64,000 bases of DNA, taken from positions 1,778,383 to 1,842,382 of the forward strand of contig JAINUG010000130.1 of NCBI GenBank assembly GCA_029706075.1, read 5' to 3'. Source of the DNA: Aldrovandia affinis (taxonomy: Eukaryota; Chordata; Actinopteri; Notacanthiformes; Halosauridae). Position numbers and translations under genes: made by a program. The notes below the pieces were generated by a model, which was not told the DNA's origin, did not search any database, and was given only the letters and a program-made list of their open reading frames with translations. Shown here one piece after another: positions 47,193 to 56,659 of the stretch. Position 1 is the first letter of the stretch. The number at the start of each line of letters is the position of its first letter.

Positions 47193-47511
47193 TCTTTTTT
47201 TAATAAATGTTGTTTCAGATTTTTTCTCCCAATTTAGTAGCCAATTATACCGTCTATTTATTTCGTTTTGCCTTCCCCACACAAACTCGCTGTCCGTCTC
47301 TACAAGACAAGCTAATTCTCAGAGGGCAGTGAATGCTTCCTTCGAGAGAGAATTTGCCCACCCACATTCTGGAGACACCCATACGTGGTTCTCAGCGAGT
47401 TCATGCCAGCTCACCCTCCCCCCTTCCCCTGGGGCGGACAGCCAAATGCAGCCTCCGATCGGGGCAGTCGGATTTCGAACCGCAGGCGTGATACATAGCT
47501 CACACTTGTAA
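47193..47511 (-). mobile_element. tRNA-derived SINE with 17-bp target duplication
   Basis: Minus orientation: T-rich left end (TTCTTTTTTT) and inverted B box GATTTCGAACC at 47471-47481 near the right end. The direct repeat ACTTAACTGAGTTTCTT is perfect at 47176-47192 and 47512-47528. Same family as 34368-34737. Confidence 0.92.
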
Positions 47512-47528
47512 ACTTAACTGAGTTTCTT

Positions 47529-49844
47529 CAGTAAAATAGCTGCTTGTAAATATTGGTAAAATGCCAAATGTAATATTGTTATCGATAGTTCGCCATGGAT
47601 TAAGGCATCTGTTAAGCAAATTGTGTAATTCAGTGTTCTTTGAATAATACAACTTACCCACTGAGCCAATGTGCCAAGACATTCTGGGAAACTAATTGTC
47701 ATTCAGTATAGTTTAAGATGTACTAGGGCAGTCAGGATTGACATGTTCTTTCCTGAATGTTCCTGAGTCTCTCGGGAGACATAAAATAGGTGATGGTGAG
47801 GCAGTCTTTTGCTTTAATCTTTGCTTTTTTAAAACTAAGGTAATAAAAAAACGTTTTGTACAAATACTAGAAATACTTTATGTTTAACAAACAATGGATG
47901 CCATAGATGATGTTGAATAGAGAGGTCTGCTCAAACATAACACTAGCCTAAAAATGTTCTGTATAAACCCTGTAAATGAGCTGTTATTTCAATTTGATTT
48001 GAAAATAATTCTGAGCTTCGTTGAATTTTCAATGGTGAAAGCCCTGCCTGTACTGTTCTCACTACAACGTATATTTCATGGAGAAACTCAAATGGTCCAC
48101 AAACCACACCCTCCTGTTCTCTGATTGGCTCAGTGATTAAACTGGTCTTTGTCAATGGTCAACCACTTTTCTACAAGTAGAATAGAAGGAGACAGTTCTG
48201 GACTCTATCTGTTCCAAACCAACTCATAGTTGACTACATGGAATTTATGAGCTGACCATGTGGCTGGAATTAGTTTAAGGTGAACAATTTAATTCATAAC
48301 TTTGCAGTCTTCCTTATGTTACAAGACATGCAGAGTATGATATATTTGACTGTAAATATTCTTATGAAAATGCATATCACAATATATACTAAGTGACAGG
48401 CAAGGTTATGCCATAGAGATGACCTTAGCAATCTACTAAAGGTTACCAATCACAAATCACACTCAAAAGTTAATGTTCTATTGGTCTCCTGCAGGTTCAC
48501 ATGTCAAAATGACAGATACTTGCATGTTCAACTTCTAAATGCTGTCACGTAAGCTTTAATCAAACGCCCTGTACTGCTGCTCAGTGTTCAGCATCTAAAT
48601 TGACAGTTTTATTAATCATCTACACACAAAAGTCAGCAGTACTTTCAGCACAGTGTGATGGCTGACTGGAGCAGTTCTAAAATAGAGGAGAGGTCCCCAC
48701 AGCCTTGGTTGGTATCCATAGTGCACCATTCAATCTATGAGTATAGAAGTATAGAAGTATTTTGCTTCAGTGTTGAAAAATATGCAAATCCTTCTGAATA
48801 CAAAATGTGCAATAGCATGTGCCAGAAAATGAATATTTCTAAATATAACTTTTTTTTCACAAAAAAGAAAAGGAGTACTTTGGTTAAATGGTAACAGTGA
48901 TGAGGGAACTCATTCCGTCTCATCACAATAATATTCACAGCGATTATCTTCTGGTGAGCACACATTCAAACCTGAACTATTAATCACCCACAGAGGCACT
49001 GAGGTTCGCATATTTATTGTGTTTAATTGTTTAGGCTTAGTTTTTTTCTGCAGATTTTAAAAGGTGTCATAGAGTCACGTTTTGGCGACTTGTCGGCAGT
49101 TGCACGAAAGGTTTGGAGCCTTTGTGAAAACTGATTAATAGCATGAATAAATTCCTCTGCCTAAAAAAAGCTACCAATAGAGTGTTCTATTTTTTTATCT
49201 ATAAAAGAGATTTTCCTTTGTGGCACCACCCATCAAGTGTCTGTGCCAGTTGCAGGTTGTTACAGGTGACATGTCAGTGACAGCTGACCAAGCACAAGCG
49301 TTCCTGCCTTCCTCGGTTTGCATGCCAATTCCCGGGCTGCTGTCACAAGCCCTCACACTGTTGTGGGAACAGCCTCATCGCCATAAGGTCAATTAAATAT
49401 TTATTGGCTTTCCCTGGGAAGGACTTTTTAATTTTTCACTTTGTTCACTGCATTTTAAAGAAGCCAAAACTGAGTTCTGTGTCAGAACTTTCAGAGTGCG
49501 TGTGCAGTCGTGCCTTTGATCTGAAGTGGGGACTGACTCTGAAGTGGTCTTGAACTTGTTCCCCACTCGTCACTTTGTGCAGAACTCTCAGCCCACGCTC
49601 TTTAACACTATGGGCACGGGTTTGTGCAGGAAGCAGTCGCAGCGCAAGAGGAGTTGCTATGCTGTGGCTACTTTCCGATTGCAGATACCGACACATTAAC
49701 GACCGATTTACTAAGACTAAGGTTCTAATTACGCAATCGAAGAAATGAAACACTCTCACTCACCCTGACTGGGGGTGATGTGACTTTCCCAACGGCGAAG
49801 TCATCTTAATTGTAAAATCGGGAAAAAAATGCCTGAAAAACATA
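47529..49844. other. Noncoding; possible conserved block 49050-49440
   Basis: No gene recognised. 49050-49440 has balanced composition with GGTCAATTAAATATTTATTG and TGACAGCTGACC cores and lacks repeats. The 104-residue minus frame at 49445-49759 is motif-less. Confidence 0.35.
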
Positions 49845-50108
49845 ATGGTGCTCCTAGTGTTCACTGACGTTGTGATGCCATACCTACACAACTGTTTGCG
49901 GCAGTCAATGTTTCTTTTTGCTTTGATCCTAGTGTTTATATTGTTTATTTTCAATTCAGTTAGTGCAACGCTGCCTCCTTTCGTCTATCTTGGTCACAGC
50001 CGGACAATGCAGACATTGTTCTCTGATCCAAAACTTGTCGCTTGTGAAGGGGAGTCTGTTTCAGTGTTCTCCGTTTTACATTGTCCTGTGAGAAAAAAAG
50101 TTGCATAG
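49845..50108 (+). CDS. Unrecognised small ORF with a strong predicted membrane segment
   Basis: 87 codons. Residues 1-20 are mildly hydrophobic with basic/polar residues (NCLRQ near 16-20). Residues 21-41 form a very hydrophobic run (MFLFALILVFILFIF) followed by NSVSA and a soluble tail. This resembles a signal anchor or cleavable signal peptide. A weak donor-like CCTGTGAGAA lies at about 50085, so the frame could be a first coding exon. I do not recognise the family, and no promoter signal is obvious. Chance is possible, since T-rich DNA often encodes hydrophobic runs. Confidence 0.2.
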   Translation: MVLLVFTDVVMPYLHNCLRQSMFLFALILVFILFIFNSVSATLPPFVYLGHSRTMQTLFSDPKLVACEGESVSVFSVLHCPVRKKVA

Positions 50109-50639
50109 CCACGAGCTTCAATCTGTTCTGGAAAATGTCCAAATGCTGAAGGGTGGGGTAGTGCCAGATCTCAGTGCGTGTTAAAATGTATTATGGACCG
50201 GGATGTTAACCTGTAGCGCTCAATTAGTTACTGGTAGCACTACTGTCATTTTAGCAATTTGCTGTGAAGGTCGCAAATTTGATTCATGCCTGGACCACGC
50301 TGGTTATATTAACACTATAATAATTATTATTATTTCTCATCCTCTCTTCTCTTTAGGTCTTCTGTGTGAGAATCATTGTGATTGTGGGTGAGTGCTGTAT
50401 CATATTTTTCATATTTAGGTTCATCTGTGATATAATTTTTGAAACAATGGCACACAACGGTACTGGGAAGAAATAGTTGCAGTTGGTAGTCCTTTAGAAC
50501 ATGGGTGGGCAAGGAGAGCCATATGTGTTTCTGGAATTCATGCCAGCTTATGCCCTTGATTATTTAATTAGCACAATTCTTTAAGTGTACATTTTTGCTA
50601 AGTTTCTTGATAAGCTCATGAATGACAGCTGAAGACTTA

Positions 50640-51888
50640 CACTATATGGCCAAAAGTCATTGGACACCCCTACTAATTATTGAGTTCAGGTGTTTCAGCC
50701 GCACCCATTGCCAACAGGTGCATAAAATCCAGCACATAGCCATGCAATCTCCACAGACAAACATTTAGAATTCAGAATGGTTCGTGAAGAGCTCAGTGAC
50801 TTTAAACGCGGCACTGTCATAGGATGCCACCTTTGCCACAAGTCAGTTCATGGCATTTCTGCCCTACTAAATGTGCCCCAGTCAACTCTAAGTGCTATTA
50901 TTGTGAAGTGGAAGCGCCTAGGAGCAACAACAGCTCGGCCACAAAGTGGTAGACCACGCAAACTCATAGAGCGGGGCCGACGAGTGCTGAAGTGCATAGC
51001 GCATAAAAATTGCCTATCATCTGCTGCATCACTTACTATAGAGTACCAAACTGCCTCTGGAAGCACCATCAGCACAAGAACTGTGCGTTGGGAGCTTCAT
51101 GGAATGGGTTTCCATGGCCGAGCAGCTGCACACAAGCCTCACATCACCATGCGCAATGCCAAGCGTCGGCTGGAGTGGTGTAAAGCACGCCGCAACTGGA
51201 TTCTGGAGCAGTGGAAACGTGTTCTTTGGAGTGATGAATCACGCTTCACTATCTGGCAGTCTGATGGATGAATCTGGGTTTGGCGGATGCCAGGAGAACG
51301 CTACCTTCCGGAATGCATAGTACCTACTGTAAAGTTTGGTGGAGGAGGGATAATGGTCTTGGGCTGTTTCTCAGGGTTTGGGATAGGCCCCTTAGTTCCA
51401 GTGAAGGGTATTCTTAATGCTACAGAATACGAAGACATCTTAGCCAATTGGGCACTTCTAACTTTGTGGCAACAGTTTGGGGAAGGCCCTTTGCTGTTCC
51501 AGCATGACTGTGCCCCTGTGCACAAAGCGAGGTCCATAAAGACATGGTTAGACGAGTTTGGTGTGGAGGAACTCGATTGGCCTGCACAGAGACCTGACCT
51601 CAACCCCATTGAACACCTTTGGGAGGAATTAGAATGCCGATTGCGAGCCAGGCCTTCTCATCCAACATCAGTGCTTGACCTCACAGATGCTCTTTTGGCT
51701 GAATGGGCACAAATTCCCACAGACACACTCCAAAATCTTGTGGAAAGCCTTCCCAGAAGAGTGGCAACTGTCATAGCCGCAAAGGGGGGTCCAACTCCAT
51801 ATGAATGCCCATGGTTTTAGAATGGGATGTCCAACAAGCTCATATAGGTGTGATGGTCAGGTGTCCACTGACTTTTGGCCATATAGTG
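50640..51888 (+). mobile_element. Complete Tc1 element (1249 bp) with near-intact transposase
   Basis: Terminal inverted repeats CACTATATGGCCAAAAGTCA (50640) and, inverted, the same 20 bases ending at 51888, extending a further TTGGACACC / GTGGACACC with one mismatch. TA flanks are at 50638-50639 and 51889-51890. Full-length for Tc1. It encodes one transposase frame broken by a single stop (see next entry). Confidence 0.95.
50777..51820 (+). pseudogene. Tc1 transposase, full length, one in-frame stop (DD34E)
   Basis: 348 codons including the terminal stop, the normal Tc1 length. Residues 1-110 are the paired-like double HTH, with the GRPRK hook at 58-62. The catalytic domain has D153 (in WSDESRF), D244 (in FQHDCAP) and E279 (in NPIEHLW): 90 residues between the Asps and 34 between D244 and E279, the classic DD34E layout. 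A GGG motif is at 188-190. The only break is TGA at codon 165 (51269-51271), right after QSDG, and both sides lie in the same frame. Family members usually have Arg here, so a CGA-to-TGA CpG change is the simplest origin (inference). No other stop or frameshift. Transposition cuts and inserts at TA. As read, only an N-terminal 164-residue product could be made. Confidence 0.93.
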
Positions 51889-52050
51889 TATCTTGTGTCC
51901 CTATGTGAAACATTATACTGTGGTCTATTATATGAACTGGCATTGGTATTTACAGTGAATTAGCTAATTGAGCCATGGGAATTGGTGGCAATAAAACCTG
52001 CATAAGCAGCCATCCTGGACCAGTTGGAGTTGCCCACCCCTGCTTTAGAT

Positions 52051-53002
52051 ATAGTCATAGACAAGGTATGCCATGCTTTTGACCTATCTTATGGGTACTG
52101 TTTGAATTTTGTTTGAATGAAGAGATTCACTGTAGACAGATTCTCTTTTGCCTTTGGTTGCTGTGCAAACCAAATTCCACAGTACTGGCCTGTGGACCTT
52201 TATAAATAATGTTCAATTATTCATATATTTAATATATATAGATGTATATATATAAGTACATTAAATATTTTATTTAATGTAAAAAGAAATTACAATTGTG
52301 AGCATTTATAAATGTATCCAAGTGTTATTCACAGAAAATATCTCATGTATCTTTCTGATGATATTAATATAGAAGGAGAAACAATTGTCCTCTGTTTTAC
52401 TGTACTTGCCTCTTGATTCTATGCAGAGAACAGATTTCTTTTGTAACCTTTGAGTTGTTTTGTCATGTGGAGCTTTGGGCCATATCCAAGCACTTCACAC
52501 CTGTGGTCTAAAACACTATATAAATTTTACCGTACAATTTCCTTGTCGGTCTTCAAAACATTACCAAATATAGCCTATTGACCCCAATAAAAGACCTCAT
52601 CAGCCAGTTCAGCCAGATTATATACACAAGTCATTTTCCCATAAATATCTTCTTTGCCCCCTTGACCTCAAAAGAAAGTGTTTACTATCTAAGGCAAGAG
52701 GACATTTTGTATTTCCAAGGCCAAAGCATATTTTTCTGACACGGTCAGGGACAAAAGTCAAGGTATAGCATTGTCCCTAGCATTGGAAGTGCCCTATATC
52801 TCAGAGAGACACAATATGTGAAGCCTTAAATCCACCTGTAATGAGCTTTGTCCTTACATACAGGTACTAGTTACGATTTTAAGCCAGTGTCACCTTCCTC
52901 CATCCCTTATACAATATTATGAATTCCATTACTGAAATCTTGCTTAAATTCATCACAGTTAAGGACAAACAGTGTGTTGTGCCTACATTAAACATTAATT
53001 AA
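52051..53002. other. Noncoding, no gene identified
   Basis: AT-rich sequence with TATA-type runs at 52220-52260; no ORF of note. Confidence 0.4.
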
Positions 53003-53867
53003 CCGGTAACTGCCCAAATAAAGGAAACAGCCACATAAAGTCTCTTAATAGGGCATTGGGCCACCACAAGCCATCAGAACAGATTCAATGCACCTTGGCA
53101 TAGCTTCTAAAATTGTCTGTGACTCTATTAGAGGGATGCAACACCATTCTTCAATGAGAAATTCTATAATTTGGTGTTTTGTTGATGGTGGTGGAAAACG
53201 CTGTCTCAGGCAGTGCTCCAGAATCTCCCATAAGTGTTCAATTGGATTTAGATCTGGTGATTGAGATGGCCATAACATATGGTTTATATCATTCTCATGC
53301 TCATCAAACCATTCGGTGATTGCTCGTACCCTGTGGACAGGGGCATTGCCATTCTGGAAGAGACCACTCCAACCAGGATAGTAATGCTTCACCATAGGAT
53401 GAAGTTGTTGATGGACTATTGATGAATCTGCTCATGCCCTAGATTGATATGTTCAGTCAACTGATTCAGAGTTACTCATCTGTTTTTGCCTTGCATCTTC
53501 AACCAATGCATGGACATCATGGTCAAAGAGTATGCACTTTTGATCACTGTCTTTCCCTCAAACTTCCATGCCAACATCACCTTAGCCACTGTTCCTCATT
53601 AAACATCAGCTAGTTGAGCAGTCTTCATCACTGAAGCTCCTGCCAAACGTACCCCCACAATCACCCCTCTTTCAACGTCACTGAGATCTCTTCTAGCCAT
53701 GGTAAACATAATAATGGGCAGTTGGGCCTGCCCAGCATTTTTATACATAACCCTAAGGATGTTAATTCATTATTAATTCATAACCATATCTGTGTGGAAG
53801 CACCTGCTTTCAATATACTTTGTATCCCTCATTTACTTGTGTTTCCTTTATTTTGGCAGTTACCTGT
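53003..53867 (-). mobile_element. Tc1/mariner element, internally deleted, both ends present
   Basis: Left CCGGTAACTGCCCAAATAAA (53003) followed by GGAAAC, and inverted right end CAGGTAACTGCCAAAATAAA (ending about 53866). About 865 bp. It carries an N-terminal start and a C-terminal block of transposase on the minus strand with the middle deleted. A TA-rich microsatellite follows at 53868-53935. Confidence 0.88.
53045..53395 (-). pseudogene. Tc1 transposase C-terminal block, catalytic Asp lost
   Basis: 116 residues. Motif NGNAPVHR (family DDNAPVH) shows the catalytic Asp changed to Gly. It is followed by [15 protein letters not shown] with 36 residues between that position and the Glu, and ends with MACGGPMPY. 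The spacing places it with the DD36E-type group. Upstream on the minus strand, 53598-53700 is the N-terminal start (MARRDLSDVERG) running into a stop after about 33 codons. Inactive. Confidence 0.85.
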
Positions 53868-53935
53868 ATGTATATATATATATATATATATTTGTATATA
53901 CATACATATACATGTATACACACATGGTATCTTCC
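53868..53935. repeat. (TA)n / TATACA microsatellite
   Basis: TATATATA run followed by CATACATATACATGTATACACAC, abutting the Tc1 right end. The ORFs over 53722-54109 are by-products. Confidence 0.85.
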
Positions 53936-55739
53936 ATCCCTATCAAAGTTTTCAAACATTTTCAAAACATTTCAAACATTTTCAAATATACAGACAAAGT
54001 GGTGAATGTCATCCATTTACAACATCCACCTCAGAGTTTATTTAGGTGTGTCTTAGCAAAAGTACATATGGAATCAATTATTGTCTGGTTTTTATTTGTA
54101 ATTAATTAAGAAAACACTGTTGTTTTCCTTATTATATATTTATGATATTATATAAATATATAATCTATATTCTTGCCAATCCAGAAATATACAGTATGAT
54201 TACACAACAAAAGCTTAGCTATATTCTGTGCATTAAAACCAATTTTTGTCTGTGTGGTCTGGTTTTGCCAGGGTAATGAGTGCTAGGCAATGGTGCATAT
54301 AAACATATCTACCCGTTACCTTGTAATAGCTCAATATGTTATCTTTGGGCATCTAGAAAATGTGAACTTGCCCTCTGAGTTTGCGTTAACTGTGTCTAGT
54401 GTCTGACAAAATTCACACCCCCCCATAACATCTCACCACCTAATCATCCCCTTACAGCTGATTGGCTACACGATCCTTAACACCACTAACAAAGCCTCTT
54501 AAGGGTCATTGTGTGCTTGATTTGCATAACTATTGGTTTACATTCAAATACACATCATTATATTGTTATTGTGACAAACATCCTCCCCTTTTGTGAATCA
54601 TTTGGTAAATAAATGCCATAAGAAATGTCTCCTTTATCTATAAATATTTTATCACTGAATTGACTCTTTATATAAACCTGAAAATGTGTGCCATGTCCTA
54701 TATAGGTGTACATAGTACATTATAATTGTAATGTACACTGCTAATAATCATTTTCAGGGAACAGCCTTAAAATGATTTATCCTCCTTAACCGAGGGGAAT
54801 ATTTTGACCTCACCACCTCCTGCTGTACTGGGACCAGTAACGGAAGCCATACACAGCAGCTGCATCTCCCCTGACATCCCATTAACGACACATGACTGGC
54901 TCATTAGCAGCGTGAATTACTGAGGGTCGTCTACCCCAAGGTCTCATATTGATACAACCTCATCTGTTTTAACTTGTTCATTCGTTTCACCTTAATTGCA
55001 ATGCGGTTACAGTCTTTGCAATGGCTTTGTCTAGCCCCTTCGTCCAGCATGGACGTCCTCAGAGAAAGGGATTTTCTGTACTGAATGGGTGATACTTGTG
55101 TACGTGTAGCTCTTTTTCTCCTGGCTGTGAATTCTGATTTTATTTCTCTGCTTGTTTATTTGCCCTTCCGCTGGGCTTCATTATATAGCCTCTGTGTTGT
55201 CTGAGGACAAAGCAACAGTGATGTAAGTGTATATTAAGGCCATTTAATAGTGGTTGATGGCAGTAACTTTGTTGAAGGAAGAACCAAGACTGTGTGGCAG
55301 TACAAGGCTCTGAACAAGTAGGGAATGCGTAAAATCGGACAGGAGCTCTCCATGTCCATGAATAGGAACAAGGGTATAACTCAGCAAGCATCTCTGAGCT
55401 GAAAAATGGCAGCCACCAACCCCACTGCTTGCCTGGTGGGCACACAATACTTGGAACATGTCTGTTTCCGCTGTGATACAGCCCTCTTCTAACAAAAACA
55501 GTTCCAGAGAGTTTGTTCAAAAGGGATTAACGTCTCATTCACATTTTTCACACCATTTAAAGAAAATACAAGCTTGCATAAAAAATGTGACAGTAAATGT
55601 ACTATTGTGCTGTATGGTTTTAAAAATGTACACTGTATATACTATAATTAAAAACTCTTTCTGATTGAAAGAGTGTGTTTAATAAATGATTTGCTGGTTT
55701 GACATGAAAAAATAATGTTAGATGTCTGTCACAATTTCT
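53936..55739. other. Noncoding, no gene identified
   Basis: No recognised element. 54770-55080 is less AT-rich and could be a conserved block. The minus frames at 55140-55520 are motif-less. Confidence 0.35.
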
Positions 55740-56659
55740 GTAAACGTATTATTGGTCTATAAGAAAAAATCAACCCCTTTAACTCTCAATCAAGCCTGTG
55801 GTTATATTCTATCACAAAACATATCTCTATCAAAAAGTAAAGTACGGAATGAGAAGAAGAGCAATCTAGCAAGCACAGCTACTGTACATAGCTGTGATAA
55901 TATGGGACATTGTCTCCATTGACCTTAACAAAAGCCCCAGGACCAGTAGATGCAAAACAACCCCACAACATCAAAGATCCAACATATTTCACCATAGGAA
56001 TAACTTTCTTTTCAACATAAGCATCCTTCTTCCCACAACAAACCCACCACTGGTGTGCATGGTACATTTTGGTCTCATCTGACGCTAGATTTGGAGACCT
56101 TGTGTCCCCAAGATGCAGCCAAGTTTTGTAGGACTGTGGCCCTTGTTTTTTTTTTTTTTACATCACAAACCACTGTGCGTGGGGGCAGGATGCACTTGCG
56201 TCCTCTACCAGGCAGGTTTACCACTGTTTCCTTGGTTTTAAACTAACCTAATATTGGAAAGTAGTATCTGTAGTTTTTTATTTATTTGTTTGTAACCATA
56301 CCCTGACTTATGAAGGTCATCAACCAGTTGTATCTTTTCTTCTGAGAGTTATTTGCCTTTCCCCATGGTGATGGATGACAAATGGATTTTGTGTGCTACC
56401 ACATGCTTACACCACAGCGAAGCAGGAAGCCATTGGAGGCTACAATGCAATTATCAGGGGTGTGAATAATTGTGACACACATATTTTGGGGAAAAATAGT
56501 ACTATATTAAAAATATACATATGCTACAATTATATTAGTATAAAATAATATAATTTCCCAATTTTTTGTGCATACAACATACAAGTTCATTGCCTCATTA
56601 GCTAATTGTTTATATTTTATACTGCCTCCTTTATCAAGGATGTGAATACTTTTGGAGGG
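55740..56659 (-). mobile_element. Tc1/mariner relic
   Basis: The 5' terminus (minus strand) is CCCTCCAAAAGTATTCACAT from 56659, next to TA at 56660-56661. On the minus strand come a CCATCACCATGGGGAAAGG start region, CCTGGTAGAGGACGCAAGTG (hook region), CAGATGAGACCAAAATGTAC (first Asp), and an open piece at 55879-56067 reading KVIPMVKYVGSLMLWGCFASTGPG. The C-terminal D/E part and the 3' terminus are not recognisable. Confidence 0.8.
55879..56067 (-). pseudogene. Tc1 transposase middle fragment
   Basis: 62 residues beginning in the HQWWVCCGKKDA region and including the S-x-M-L-WGCFA-x-x-GPG motif that lies between the first and second catalytic Asp in Tc1 proteins. No intact catalytic site. Confidence 0.8.

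Larger units (their letters stand above)
50500..52042. mobile_element. hAT-type MITE split by a Tc1 insertion
   Basis: Left end CATGGGTGGGCAA (50500) and inverted right end CAGGGGTGGGCAA (ending 52042). Flanks CTTTAGAA (50492-50499) and CTTTAGAT (52043-52050) match at 7 of 8 positions. Removing the Tc1 and one TA leaves about 292 bp. The termini resemble the MITE at 38437. Confidence 0.82.

Noticed and set aside
53722-54109. Overlapping 105-107 residue ORFs rich in Y/I
   Set aside because: Produced by the TA/TATACA microsatellite and the Tc1 end.
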